Part shown: one piece after another, positions 29,413 through 40,503 of the stretch
How positions within the stretch are numbered: position 1 is the stretch's first letter
Layout of the letters: each line of letters begins with the position of its first letter
From: Triparma columacea
Lineage: Eukaryota > Sar > Bolidophyceae > Parmales > Triparmaceae
Direction: 5' to 3'
Length of the DNA: 64,000 nucleotides
Assembly: GCA_030267965.1 (NCBI GenBank)
Contig: BRYA01000300.1
Coordinates: forward strand, 37,976-101,975
The notes under the pieces: generated by a model
Seen by the model: only the letters and a program-made list of their open reading frames with translations
What the model was told of the DNA's origin: nothing
Databases searched by the model: none
Made by a program: the position numbers and the translations under genes

Positions 29413-31047
29413 ATGGCGATTTTTGCTCTTGGGCAGCTGTTCGCATTTCAACTCAAAAGCGTACTTTACACGGTGGTTGCGCTTTTTTTGTCTTCTTGGG
29501 GTCTAACCTCGAACCTTGCCCCTCGTGTAACACTAACCAGCGGAGGAATCAAGTATGAACGAGAAAGTTACCGCTTGACTGGGTACTGGTTGCTTCGCGT
29601 CGCCTTTCATTCGTGGATTCTCATGAACAACGAATACATCAAGTCGAGCACTGATTCCATCTCCTTCATTCCTGCAGAGGGAATCTCCACAGTTTTGTTT
29701 CAGACTCTTCCAGAGGAGGTACAGACGTTCAAGCTCGTCATTCCGAAGCTTCTGGCGGCAAATTTTGCTGCTTTCGTGCTTGCGAACGTACTCTCGTGGC
29801 TCACAAAGTATTTACGCCTGCTTTTTTCGGTTCTTCGCTACTACCATGGCGTCAAAAAGGCCGACGGCCCGACGTTCAACGATCCACCCCAGAGGGTTCT
29901 CATTGTCCACGGCTCGATTGGGGCGGGCCATAAGAGAGCTGCACAGGCGATCTCTGAGGCCTTCCAGGAGAAGTACCCTGAAGTATGTGTTGAAACAGTT
30001 GACATCGTGGACTTCGCAGGATCGCTCTTTAACACGATCTACAAGAAAGGCTACCTCAGCCTCAGCGAGAAGACGTGGGGCAGCCACCTCGTAGGCTGGG
30101 CCTTTGACGCAGGCAACACCAAGCGCCCCGGCTGGGCGAAGAGGCTCTTACAGGAGGCTTTCCTCCTGGATTTCATCCGTTACATTTACAAGTTTCAGCC
30201 CGACGTGATTGTCAATACACACTTCCTATCCACCGAGATAGTGGCGGGTCTGAGGCGGAGGAAATTGCTTCATATCCCTCAAGTGACGGTCGTCACTGAT
30301 TACGATGCGCATGCCTACTGGGCGAACTACCCTTGCGAGATGTTCTTCGTTGGTCAACCTGGCGCCAAAGGAAATTTAATTCACGTGAACCCAAAAATTG
30401 AAGAGGACAATGTAATGGTCACAGGAATCCCGTGCGTTCCCGCCTTCACATCCCTCCCCACTAAGAGCAAGTGTATCAAGAACCTTGGCCTCGCTGGCGA
30501 CAAGGGACGCCCAATAATTTTAATCTGCGCCAGTGGCGCGAAGTATAACGGTAGACCTAGCGTCTTCACGTTGTATGAGCAGGCCTTGAGCTGCCAGGAG
30601 GAGCTCGAGATTGTCGTCATCACTGGGCGCCAAAAAGACTTGAGGGCGGAGTTGGACGAAATCGAGGTGCCGTCTCGCCACAAGGTGAAGCTCGAGGGCT
30701 TCACCAGGGTCATGCACTGGTATATGCAGGCCGCCGATCTCATCATCACCAAACCGGGGGGTTTGACGACTGCGGAATCTCTAGCGACAGGGACTGCAAT
30801 GATCGTAGTCAGCCCCTACCCTGGGCAAGAGGCTCGCAATACCGACAACCTACTAGAGAATGGGATTGCTATTAAGTGCAACGATCTTTACCTTCTCGGG
30901 GGAAAGCTCCAGGCGTTGCTCCGCGACAAGAGGCTCTCAAAGATGCAGAAGAGGAGCAAGGAGTTCGGGAACAGCGAGGCCTGCTTCGAGATCGTCGATG
31001 CCATTGCGGCAGGAAACTACGACTATATCGACCTAAAGCAATCCTAA
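29413..31047 (+). CDS. MGDG-synthase-type glycosyltransferase (GT28)
   Basis: 544 aa, one exon, ATG 29413. Residues 1-30 and about 110-145 are hydrophobic. The catalytic part starts at VLIVHGSIGAGHKRAAQAI (about 168), the N-terminal loop of monogalactosyldiacylglycerol synthase/UgtP-type enzymes. It continues with DVIVNTHFLSTE, VVTDYDAHAYW and GIPCVPAF. The C-terminal GT28 half holds ITGRQKDL, GFTRVMHWYMQAADLIITKPGG (split motif KPGGLTTAESLA) and SPYPGQEARN, which bind the UDP-sugar. The family transfers a hexose from UDP-sugar to diacylglycerol; in plastids this makes MGDG. The GAGH loop departs from the usual GGGH. The leader is a hydrophobic anchor rather than an obvious plastid transit peptide, so an envelope or ER location and the exact sugar are undetermined. 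Confidence 0.85.
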   Translation: MAIFALGQLFAFQLKSVLYTVVALFLSSWGLTSNLAPRVTLTSGGIKYERESYRLTGYWLLRVAFHSWILMNNEYIKSSTDSISFIPAEGISTVLFQTLPEEVQTFKLVIPKLLAANFAAFVLANVLSWLTKYLRLLFSVLRYYHGVKKADGPTFNDPPQRVLIVHGSIGAGHKRAAQAISEAFQEKYPEVCVETVDIVDFAGSLFNTIYKKGYLSLSEKTWGSHLVGWAFDAGNTKRPGWAKRLLQEAFLLDFIRYIYKFQPDVIVNTHFLSTEIVAGLRRRKLLHIPQVTVVTDYDAHAYWANYPCEMFFVGQPGAKGNLIHVNPKIEEDNVMVTGIPCVPAFTSLPTKSKCIKNLGLAGDKGRPIILICASGAKYNGRPSVFTLYEQALSCQEELEIVVITGRQKDLRAELDEIEVPSRHKVKLEGFTRVMHWYMQAADLIITKPGGLTTAESLATGTAMIVVSPYPGQEARNTDNLLENGIAIKCNDLYLLGGKLQALLRDKRLSKMQKRSKEFGNSEACFEIVDAIAAGNYDYIDLKQS

Positions 31048-31281
31048 AGTAAGATCATTTCTAAGGTGAAAACACAAAATTTCCCCTCCTTCCCTCCTTC
31101 AAAGTCCTTCTTGGTCTCTCAAAAGCGTTGCCCCCCCACTCCACTTCCAACCCTTTTCCTCCCCACCCCCTTCGACGCCCTTCGCCCGACTTCCCCCCCC
31201 CCCCTCCCCCCCACCCCCTCCGGAGTCACACTCCCCTCTCCTCCCTCACTTTGGTCTTCCCGGCCTTTCCCATCCTCCATA

Positions 31282-33469
31282 ATGGACGAGGATGATGGCT
31301 TGGACCCTGATGCCAAAATACTCCCCTCTCAGAAGTATGGACTGATGACAAGGTAAGGACGAGCACGGAATAAAGAGACTCCTCCTGTATGTGCAACGGG
31401 AGCGGAGAAATCTGCTTGTTAGGCCTCAACTCACAACACACCGACCCCTCCTTGTCACTTTGCTGTTCCCCTCTCCCAGTGCGCGGGTTTATAAGGAACA
31501 CCAAGCCGCCGTAAAGGCTGGTACACGGAGAAAATCCCAACTTCCCCTAGTCGATGAAGCTGGCAACCCCTTGACTCTTGTGGGGAAAGCTCACTGGGCA
31601 GAGCCTGCTGGTATTAGCTACGTGGAGAAGATGCGACTTCGGGCGCTTCCCGCGACTTATACTAAAGATTCGGCCATGAATTTAGTCCCCCAGCAAACCA
31701 TCTTTGCAGACACGACGGACACTAGCCTCCGTGACTCAGCGCAAAGCGGAAAGGTAATGGACCTGAAGTTCGACACGAGCGCCTTCTCTAGTGACAAAAT
31801 CGGAGGCCTCCAGAGGGACCTTTATTACGTCTCCCCGTACCTAACATGCGAAGAGTGCAACGGATTAGTATATATCGATGCTGCGAAGCTCCGCAATAGA
31901 ATAGCACTGTCGAAATTCGGGGAGACAGTAGACGAGGAGACGGGGGAGAGGGTGAAGGATGAAAGCTGGAAGCTCCCCCCCGAGCCCCTTCCGCCTTGTC
32001 CCGGCTGTGGCCGAACAAACACGTTTAGAATAGGCGCTGACGACTTGACCCTTCTCCTGGCAGCTAATGTGGAGGAGCTGGAGCGAAGGAAGCGGGTGCA
32101 AAAGAGGATGGCTAAAAAGATTCAGGAATGCTACAGGTACTATCTCAGAAGGCGCTATGGACGTGCCCAAAGGCACGCGATTATTATCCGCCGAATGCTG
32201 GAGAAGCGATGCGCGGCTGCAATCCAAGCCATGGTCCGAGCAAGATTGGCGAGGAGGAGGTTTGTGGTCGAGAAGGCGCTCCTCGTCATCAAGGAAGCTC
32301 ACAAGATGTTGGTCAATAGGGCCTTGCACTGGGAAGGCTACCACAAGCGGGTATTCTGGTATAAGACAAAGACCGAATTGGCCGTTCTTAACGAGGACTA
32401 TTACATGCTCGTGGAGCGAACAGGTTTCAACCCTCCGCTCTGTGTCGTGGAGGAGAATATCTGCGAAATTGCTAAGCGTATCAAGGACCGCGAGTATGAG
32501 CTTGCGTGCCGGTTGCAGGCCCGCTGGAGGGGAATCGTGGTGCGACGTTACCTCAACGTTTTCAAGCTCGAGAAGACGAGGGCTCGAGAGATTATGGCAG
32601 GGTGCACCTTTCGCCTGCAGAGGCAGTGGAGGGGTTACCTTGGTAGGAAGAGAGCAGCGCTAATCCGCCGCGGCCTGAAAAACGACAAACTTATGGATCA
32701 GTACCAGACGGAGCGGTTCGAGAAAGCGGAGAAGCTTCTCATTGAGAGGGAGAATTTCAAGATGAAGGCCCACTACACAAAGGAGAGACAGGAGGAGCGC
32801 TCGGCTCGTTTCACCGGGCTTACCAACCCAAAGATGTTCGACGGCAAGAAGATGAAGGCCTACTTCGAGTCTTCCTACGGCGAGACGAATGCCAAGGACA
32901 CCATGGACGAGTTCATGGAGAATGTGTTCGAGAGGAAGGCGAGGGACGCCGATCTTGCGCTGGAGAAGCACGATCGGGCCGAATCAGTCAGAGTAATGCA
33001 GTCCAAGGACCCTCTCCTCCACAAGTATTTCGATGACGAAATGAGGGAAAGGAGGGAGGGCATAATCAAGAAGCTGACAAAGGAGAGGCCGATCCGCCGA
33101 GTCGGGAAATTGCTCGCGCAACACAACAAAAAGAACATCAAATTTGAATACCCCCAGAGCTGCTACAATGACCCGATGGCCATCATTCGCGAGGACCTCA
33201 TTGTGAAGGAGGTGCGCAGGGACAAGCACGGACGCCGCGTGAGAGATACTAACGATAAGGCAGAGCTGCTGAAATTCAAGGAGGAGCTGGAGCAGAAGCA
33301 GTTTAAAGAGAACGAGAAGAAGTTCAAGAGCAAGTTTGGAACCCGGCGGGCAGGTGTCACGATCGAAACGATCGAAACGGACAAAGCACAAAAGGCAGGG
33401 GCGGAACCTGCGCATACCGCCGACAATGTCAAAGACGCACTTGCAGAGATGATGGATGAATTGGGGTAA
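31282..33469 (+). CDS. IQ-motif protein with a Cys4 zinc-binding pair, possibly ciliary
   Basis: Two exons, 31282-31352 and 31480-33469, phase 2; about 686 aa. After an N-terminal part with VYKEHQAAVKAGTRRKSQLP there is a putative zinc ribbon: LTCEECNGLVYID, then PPCPGCGRTNTFRIG about 45 residues later. IQ-type calmodulin or light-chain binding helices follow: AIQAMVRARLARRR, RLQARWRGIVVRRY and RLQRQWRGYLGRKR. The C-terminal third is charged and helical. Zinc-pair plus IQ architecture with long helices is common in axonemal and centrosomal proteins, hence the tentative ciliary link; nothing in the sequence proves it. The first exon is only 24 codons and relies on the GTAAGG donor. Confidence 0.75.
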
Positions 33470-33579
33470 CGACTGTTGTTTTGTACCATGAACATCTTCT
33501 CTCCGTTGTTTACACCCCGCCCCAACTCCCCCTCCACACCCAACGCGCGCACGCCGTCAGACGCTCTAGAGTAGATGCT

Positions 33580-34149
33580 CTAAAGTATCATGCACTTGAA
33601 CGCAGGCTTCTTCTTTTTACTCATGCTCTCCTTCTCCTCATTATCCATCTTAACAATCTCCCTGACTGCCTGGAAGAAGCACTCCTCATTGTTGATCTTA
33701 CTTTTGGCGGAAGTCTCCATGAATGGGCACCCCATCTCCTCCGCAAGTGCCTCTCCCTCGGAGACCTCAACCTGCCTTGCGTCGGCGTCAAGGTCGCATT
33801 TGTTACCCACCAAAACCATCGGCACCTTGTCCGCCTCCTTCGCCCTCAAAATTTTCTCCTTGAACACTGAGATCTCCTCGAAACTCGCCCGGTCAGCAAT
33901 ACTGTATACGAGGAGGTACCCCTTCCCCTCTCGCATCCATTGATCCTGCATTGACGAGTACTCGTCCTGCCCAGCTGTGTCGAGAATGTCAAGGATCGCC
34001 ATTTCCTCGTCGATGGTGACCTGCTTTCGGTAACTGTCCTCAATGGTGGGGTCGTACTCCTCCATAAAGTTGTCGGTAACCAATCTGATGACGAGAGCAG
34101 ACTTTCCAACTCCTCCCCCGCCCAGGATGACCAGCTTATATTCGCTCAT
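33580..34149 (-). CDS. Ras-family small GTPase
   Basis: 189 aa, one exon, ATG 34149. All GTPase motifs are present: P-loop GGGGVGKSA (10-18), effector region [19 protein letters not shown] with the catalytic Gln at position 61, NKCDLD and ETSAKS. The effector region and spacing place it in the Ras/Rap group, not Rab or Rho. The C-terminus is a Lys-run plus CMIL, a CaaX box whose terminal Leu favours geranylgeranylation. It should cycle between GDP and GTP at a membrane and signal to kinases or the cytoskeleton. No introns. Ras-group proteins are uncommon in many photosynthetic lineages, so its presence is informative. Confidence 0.96.
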   Translation of the reverse strand: MSEYKLVILGGGGVGKSALVIRLVTDNFMEEYDPTIEDSYRKQVTIDEEMAILDILDTAGQDEYSSMQDQWMREGKGYLLVYSIADRASFEEISVFKEKILRAKEADKVPMVLVGNKCDLDADARQVEVSEGEALAEEMGCPFMETSAKSKINNEECFFQAVREIVKMDNEEKESMSKKKKPAFKCMIL

Positions 34150-34648
34150 ATTGACACTGTATCGTTATCGGTGCAAACAAAATACGTCCTGGAAGGAGGG
34201 AACGGCCCGTGGGTTAGTCTTTGAAGTCAGCAAGATCGCAGAAAAATTTCAGGTAGGAACAGGTTCTGTTTCTAGCATACCAGCAAGGTGGTTGGACTTC
34301 ATGGCGAAGGTCCATCTATGGGCTTCTATAACATGACCAGCTCGAGACACAAACGCCCCCCCTAACCCAGCTCAGTCACTCAAAAGAATGCAGAGATCAT
34401 GGTCGAGAACACGTCCCCTTGGGGAGGTCTCATTTCAGTCAAGGAGGCCAATATGACGCATGAGATCGTCCCAATATAAACACAGGTAGATAAAGATCTC
34501 CGGGAGCAATCCAAACTGACCACAACGGTGAAACCATTACTCACAATTTTGTCCTTAAATTTTGAGGACGGCACAAGTGGCCGGAGAGAGAACTTGGGAT
34601 AAATCCTTTTGTCAGAAGAATAGCAAACGACGCTGAAAGAAAAAAGAA
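34150..34648. promoter_or_regulatory. Divergent promoter region between Ras and TLDc genes
   Basis: About 500 bp between two divergent starts. Nothing recognisable besides short reverse open frames without family signatures. It probably contains both 5' leaders and possibly leader introns. Confidence 0.4.
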
Positions 34649-37551
34649 ATGACCAACACGGCAGCTCCCCCCCCGACCATGGCGGCAGATGGCATTGACA
34701 TTGCCAACATCGACGGGAACTGGTTGGAAAAGGACAGGTAAGGATGGGGTCGGTTGCCACTGCTTGATATTTGGTATTTTGGTTTCCCGGACAATTTGCA
34801 GTCCTTGTGTGTATTGTGGGGGCGTCAACTCCCAAAGACAGACCCGGCGGTCTCCGTTATAACTCTCTTTCCACCTTCAGAAGTATCTATCTTCGGGCAG
34901 TTACACACCATGGGGACACTTGATGGGCTTGTTCCTTGAGTTTTCATCCCTTGTTTTTTAGGCCGTCGCCCCCCCCCCAATTAACCTTCCCTTCCTCACC
35001 CCTCCATGTACGTACACACCCACCTAGCCTCGAATACAACCGAGCTGAGTATGATCTTGAGATAGCCATGGCACCGCTTAAGCTTAAGCCATCTGGTCTC
35101 AGCATCTGGAAGGTGTCGAGCCCGACTAAGCAGGCCAACTTCAACAAGATATCAAAGAAGAAGTTGCACATCACGACGTGGTCTGACTTCACGAAAAAGT
35201 CCGCCCAAGACTTGTACTCCGTCTGCCATGACGGCTTCACTTTTGAAGGCAATGAGGGCCAAGTCGCGACTAACGGACTCGTCATTTTCGACGGGCAGCA
35301 CAAACTGGGTGACAACTGCATTGTCATCATGGTGGACACCATTGTGGGTTTGTCAAAGGTCGTAGATGAGAGCAAAAAGTACAACATCAATCACCTTCCC
35401 CCAGGATACGACTCACTCTCTCTGCAGAAGTACGGAGGTGGGGGTGATCCCAACGAGAGTGCAGAGAGCGATCTCTTTTCCGACACGTCATCTGTGGGGG
35501 ATGTCGCTCACAATTCCTCCTCAAAGGAGTTCCTTCACAGGTACCAAGTCTTCAATGAATACCAGCTCTTTCCCAAGTACGTGATGAGATTCTCCTTAGC
35601 ATCGGAGGACGACCGGGGAGATAGTGCGAAGGACATTGATGTGTACGATAGGAAGGATTTCTTTGATTTGGAAGAGTGGAGGGCCGTGACTCTCCGAGAT
35701 AAGGTAAGAACAAAACGCTCAGAGGAGGGTGCCTCATCTTATCGACCAACGCAACCCCCCCTTTATCCACTTGACACAGATGCTTCAATCCTCCCTGGCG
35801 CCTGCGAACCGAAGAGATGCGAACCTAGTCGCCGTGACGGAGGCTTACAAGCAGACCATCAACGTGTCGAAGATGCAGGACCCCAAGGTCGTGAGCGCAC
35901 AGAGATCGATAAAAAACACCCTTTCCTCTATAGATGACAAGGTCAGGCTCGTGAATATGAGCTTCGCGGCTGGGGAGGAGGCGATCATATATGCAGCCAA
36001 GGACGCCATGGATCAGCTCAGGAGCGAGAGGGAAAGGAAGCTCAACGTGCTCATTGCGACCGAGGGGGAGTTGAGGAGGAAGCTCCATGAGATCGACTTT
36101 TTCGAGGAGCACCTCGTAAAGATGAGGGCCGTGGCACCTGAAATTGACTACTTGAGGATGTGGAGGTCTCACACTGAACTGAGGTCGGAATTGTTCGGGG
36201 ACCCCGACAACCCCAAGGGAGTCATAGACAAGGAGCTGAAGCTGATTTCGAACGTCCAGGCGGACATGCTGGTGGAGGGTAGGCTCGAGGTCACAAGCAG
36301 CGATTCGCACGAGATGGAGAAGCTAGGTTTCAAGCCCAAGCAGGGCGAAGGGGCCGCCGAAGGAGACGGGAAGGCGGGAGAGGGGGGGGGGGTCGTACTG
36401 GGGGGACAGGAGCAAGGAGGGTTCGGAAACGACCTGAATATGCTCAACCCAGTGGGAATGAAGCAGGGACGCGGAAGCGGAAGCGGGGGGGGAGGGGGGC
36501 AGGGGGATTTCAACTCATTCACGGCCTCCGTGATGACGCCCGGGCTCTACTCCCGGGAGAATGAGCTCAAGATGAAGACGCCGAGGATGGAGCAAGAGAG
36601 CAGGGAAATTATGGAGGCCAGGGAAAGGAAGCCCCCCACCCCGCACTCCACCCTCAAGCCTACGCCCCCCCCGGTTTTTGTGCAGCCTCCTCGGCCGAAG
36701 GAGTTCGTGCCCTTACCCGAGAACGTCGCTGTCGCGGATAGAGTCGACAGGTTCAGGCTCAGCACCATGAGCGAGAGGAAGCAGAGGTGAGAAGGGCGAG
36801 GGCGAGGGCGAGGGTGAGGGTGAGGGCGAGGGCGAGGGCGAGGGCGAGGGCGAGGAGCGAAGCAACGACCGAACGGTCGAGTTAACGAGCGCTCATCTTA
36901 CCCACTAACCCAATCGGTCGCAGGCTGGTCAAGAAGGACATTGAGGTGCAGCAGATGTTCGGACAAAGTAGGATAATAAACTCCATCGAAGACCACAGGA
37001 GCCTCTTCTTCTCCCTCCCCGGCAAGTCCGTCAGCATATCCACGCACCTCCTCTTCCAGGGTGGTGACGTCGCTGCAACATCCGACTTGATCGAGCCGAC
37101 CATCGACGACTTCTACGACTCGATCCTCGAGACCGACAACCCCACCGTGTTCATCTTAAAGTCCGGCGAGTACGTCTTCGGCGGGTACGCGTGCACGCCC
37201 TGGAGGGACGGGGTTGAGTCCGGTGATTACTTCGGCAGCCCCAAGTCCTTCCTTTTCAGCCTAACATGTGACCTCAAGATTCCCTTCATGGGCCGCACGC
37301 TCAACGCCCAGAGGGCTACGTCGAAGCGGGCAGGGGGAGCCGAGGTCGGGCACGAGGCGCTGAGGTGCGGGGAAGGGGCGATAAGCTTTGGGGAAAACGA
37401 CCTGGTTATCAGCGACGATTTGAGCACCTGCACGACCAGGCTGGAAGGGAGCTATGGGGTGGGCTTGGACGAGAACGAGGCCAAGACGTTCTTGACGGGG
37501 AGCCACGTATTTTCGATAGATTCGATTGAGATCTTCGAGATTATTCACTAA
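34649..37551 (+). CDS. TLDc-domain protein with coiled coil
   Basis: Four exons: 34649-34737, 35028-35703, 35780-36786 and 36924-37551, phases 2, 0 and 2; about 799 aa. The first exon and its 290-nt intron are the least certain part. Exon 2 encodes a beta-rich N-terminal domain (KKLHITTWSDF, DLYSVCHDGFTFEG, CIVIMVDTIVGLSKV) of unknown family. A helical coiled coil (about 270-400) and a Gly-rich, disordered linker with GSGSGGGGG follow. The last 200 residues are a TLDc domain: HRSLFFSLPGKSV, DNPTVFILKSGEYVFGGYA, WRDGVESGDYFGSPKSFLFSL and a closing FSIDSIEIFEI. TLDc proteins such as OXR1 and TBC1D24 act in oxidation resistance or V-ATPase disassembly; which applies here is unknown. Confidence 0.85.
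36794..36854 (+). repeat. GGGCGA hexamer microsatellite in a TLDc-gene intron
   Basis: About ten hexamers (GGGCGA, with two GGGTGA) directly after the donor GTGAGAA. It is followed by GGAGCGAAGC and a short palindrome CGACCGAACGGTCG. Confidence 0.9.
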
Positions 37552-37682
37552 ACCAAAAAGTTAGTTAGGGGCAAACGAAAATATATTTGTCTACGACCTT
37601 CCCTTCACCTACTTTATTTAAATCCCCCCCCCCGTATATGTCTTGCGTGCGTCACCGCTGCCTCGTCTCTGGGATCCTCTCC

Positions 37683-40075
37683 TTACTTCTTCCTCCTCGT
37701 CAGGTAGATCCCTACAGCTGCCGCAATTCCTACAGCTGCGATAGCCATCTTATTGTCGACGAAAAATTCCGCCACGTCCGCCGCCGCCTTCCTCGCCCCC
37801 TCGTCCTCCCCCTCTCCCCCCTCCCCCATCCCCATATCCGCCGCTACCATCTTCGCAGCGATTGGGTGGTAGAAGTCCGCGTTCTCCTTGAAGGTCTTGA
37901 TGGCAGCTGACCTTCCCATCTTGCTCTTGTACAATGCCCTGTACAGCGGCCTTACGAACTTCATCCTTCCCTGCGTCGTCACGAACTTGAGTATCGTCTT
38001 AAGGTTCGTGTCGTCCTCAGCGTTGATGCATAGGAGGCTGTACCTGTGTAGGATCTCGGAGTTCTTCACCTTGCTGTACCCGTACGCCCTGTCCATCGAG
38101 ACCGTGGTCCCCTTCTGGAGCTTCCTGTCCGCCTTCTCCAGCGCCACGAGCATCGCGTCGAGGAAGCAGGTCCTCTGGTTGGTGTTCCACCCCTTGGTGT
38201 CGACCTTGGGTACCTCGCCCTTGCCCTCGTCGTAGCTAAGCCAGGCGGCGGCGAGGTCCTCGCTGCCCTGGCTGAGCGTCCTGTCGAACGTCGGCGTCGG
38301 GCAGAGGCCCGGCTTGTGGAACCACCCCTCCCAGTCGAAGTCCTTCAGGTTCTTGTGCCCCTTGAAGTAGTTCATGAAGTGCGTCCTGAACTCTGTGCTG
38401 GTGACCGTGACGTACTTGAACGTTCCGAGGTACGTCTTGGCGTACTGTCCGAACGCCGGGCTGCCGACGCGCCGCTCTAGGTCAACGAGTAGGTTGAATC
38501 CCTTCTCGTACGGCACCCCGCTGAATGCTTCGTCCGGGTCGCATCCGTCGATGATTGGAACGAGGCGGGAGAAGTTATCGGGGAGGAGGGCGACGTCGTC
38601 GGTGAGGTGCTTCCAGCCCCCGATGGCGTCGAAGTCGAAGAACTTGTCGTCGTCCTTCATCTTCGCCATTATCTTCCTCTGCAGCCACGTCGTCCAGCCC
38701 TCGTTAAGCCAGAAGTGCTCCCACGTGCTGTTCGTTACGAGGTTGCCAGTCCAGCTGTGAGCGATCTCGTGGGCGACGACGTCGGCGAGGCTCCTGTCCC
38801 CAGCGAGCAGCGTGGGGGTGACGAACGTCAGGCAGGGGTTCTCCATTCCTCCGTAGGGGAAACTGGGGGGGAGGCAGACCACGTCGTACCGGCCCCACAT
38901 GTAGGGGATCGTCAGCTAAGAAGAGGGGGAGCAAGTGCCGGGAAGGAAGGGTTGCGGTTGGGGGGGTGTGCGTTAGAATAGTGCGATGAGCGTGTCTTTG
39001 GTCATTAAGGAAGGTCGCTGCTCAAGCAGTCAGGTTTCAAACAATGCACCCTCAACGTCCTTCTTCTTCGTTTGATGTTTTCTCTCTCCCCCCCTTCCCC
39101 CCCCCCTCTTTCTTTTCTCACCTCTTCCGCGGTCTTAAGGAATTCCTCAGTTTCCGCGAATTCATACGCGACCGCATCAACAATCCCCGGTTCCGCCCAT
39201 ACCCTACATCTCTTAGATATATCCCTCGAGCTTAAATCCCCCACGCACAGTGCGATAAGGTACGTAGACGTTGGTACAGGTTGATCCCACGTCCAAATAG
39301 TTTTACCTGATGAGGTTGTGGTGGAACCTTTAGATAGGGCTGACATTAAACATGTGGCCCAGGCGGATACCGTGACGTTGGCCTTGTAGGTAATTTTAAC
39401 GGCTGGGGCGTCCTGACACGGCAGGAGCGTGCGGGCGTGGATGGCCTGGCATTGGGTGAAGAGGTAAGGACGGAGCTTACCGAGGGTCTGGGAGGGGGGG
39501 AGCCACTGGATCGCGGAGGAACGGGGGGTGGTGGAGTAGGAGATGGATACCTTTGAGGTGCCGAGGGAGGAACGGGGGAGAGTTATGGAGAGACGGAGAC
39601 CGAAGACTTCAGGGTCCATTCCAGGGACGGCAGAGAGGGTGTGGGCAGTCTGTAGGTAGGGTGCGCGTGTGGGAGTGTGATGAGGTGTGATGAGCGATGT
39701 ACAAAGAAGTGGCCGAAGTTCTTAAAGATTCCCTCCTTCTTAAGGGTTCCCTCCCGTTAGTTAACCTCCTCGCCTCACCTCCTTCCCGTTGACCTTAACC
39801 CCGTTGATGATGAGTTCCTTCGCGTCAAAGAACACCTTATCCTCGTCGCTCTGGGCGCTCGATACCCTCTCCACGTCGTAGGTGGCTACACCTGAAATGG
39901 TCTTCGTCTCAAAGGAGACGGCGCAGTCGAGCTGGAGGTGAGTGCAACGGAAGACATCACTGAAAAGGAACGGAGAGGGGAGGAAATCGGGTTAGATGGA
40001 GTAAGGGGAGGTAGATTTTGAAAAAAGTGGAGAAAAAGACGTAATTGTATACGGCAGAAGGTTTGATAATCGCAT
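37683..40075 (-). CDS. LTA4-hydrolase-like M1 aminopeptidase with C-terminal membrane anchor
   Basis: Four exons: 40075-40053, 39959-39779, 39649-39122 and 38915-37683; about 654 aa. The last three joins are firm; the 23-nt first exon (donor CC|GTATAC) is a best guess. N-terminal beta domain: HLQLDCAVSFETKTISG and PYLFTQCQAIHARTLLPCQD, as in leukotriene A4 hydrolase/aminopeptidase B. Catalytic domain: WGRYDVVCLPPSFPYGGMEN, then the zinc site HEIAHSWTGN with the third ligand in NEGWTTWLQ. The LTA4H-type C-terminal helical domain begins at WEGWFHKPGLCPTPTFD. It should trim N-terminal residues and possibly hydrolyse epoxides. Unusually, after an acidic linker it ends in a hydrophobic helix plus basic tail (IAAVGIAAAVGIYLTRRKK), a tail-anchor signature absent from the soluble 611-aa animal enzyme. 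Confidence 0.9.
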
Positions 40076-40503
40076 TGAGATTTAAGGAGGAGACAGAAAA
40101 GCATTCTCTTTGTTTTTGCGAGATCGAGAGTTCTGACTTATTTCCTCTTATTTCCCCTGAAAGGCAATTTTCATCTTTTACATTCACAGATGGACTTACG
40201 GATTTGACAGTGTCGAAGGATCTTGGGAATTATTGGCGCGTTCTGAGTCTGTGAGTGCCATTGGGTTTTTTGCAAAGAAAAAATGTGGGGAGATTATCAA
40301 AACCAGGCCAGAGTTGTCCCAAATTCATATCTCAAGTTCTTTTGGGGTTATGATGACGTGAATAATTGTCCGAATGTGACTGTATGAGTTTCTCCTAACT
40401 TGTACTAAAAAATCTTAATTTGCGATGTGTCTCTTTACTTCCTAGGACTTCACAAAGGAAGAAAGATGGAAAATCGGAGTCAGCCAGGGCAAATTTTATT
40501 AGA
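40076..40503. promoter_or_regulatory. Divergent promoter region: M1 peptidase and CCD-like gene
   Basis: About 430 bp, AT-rich in the middle. Close to the CCD-like start, CTCCTAAC at 40392-40399 followed by a TTCCTAG at 40440-40446 looks like the 3' end of an intron in its 5' leader. A six-codon upstream ORF begins at 40424. Confidence 0.45.
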
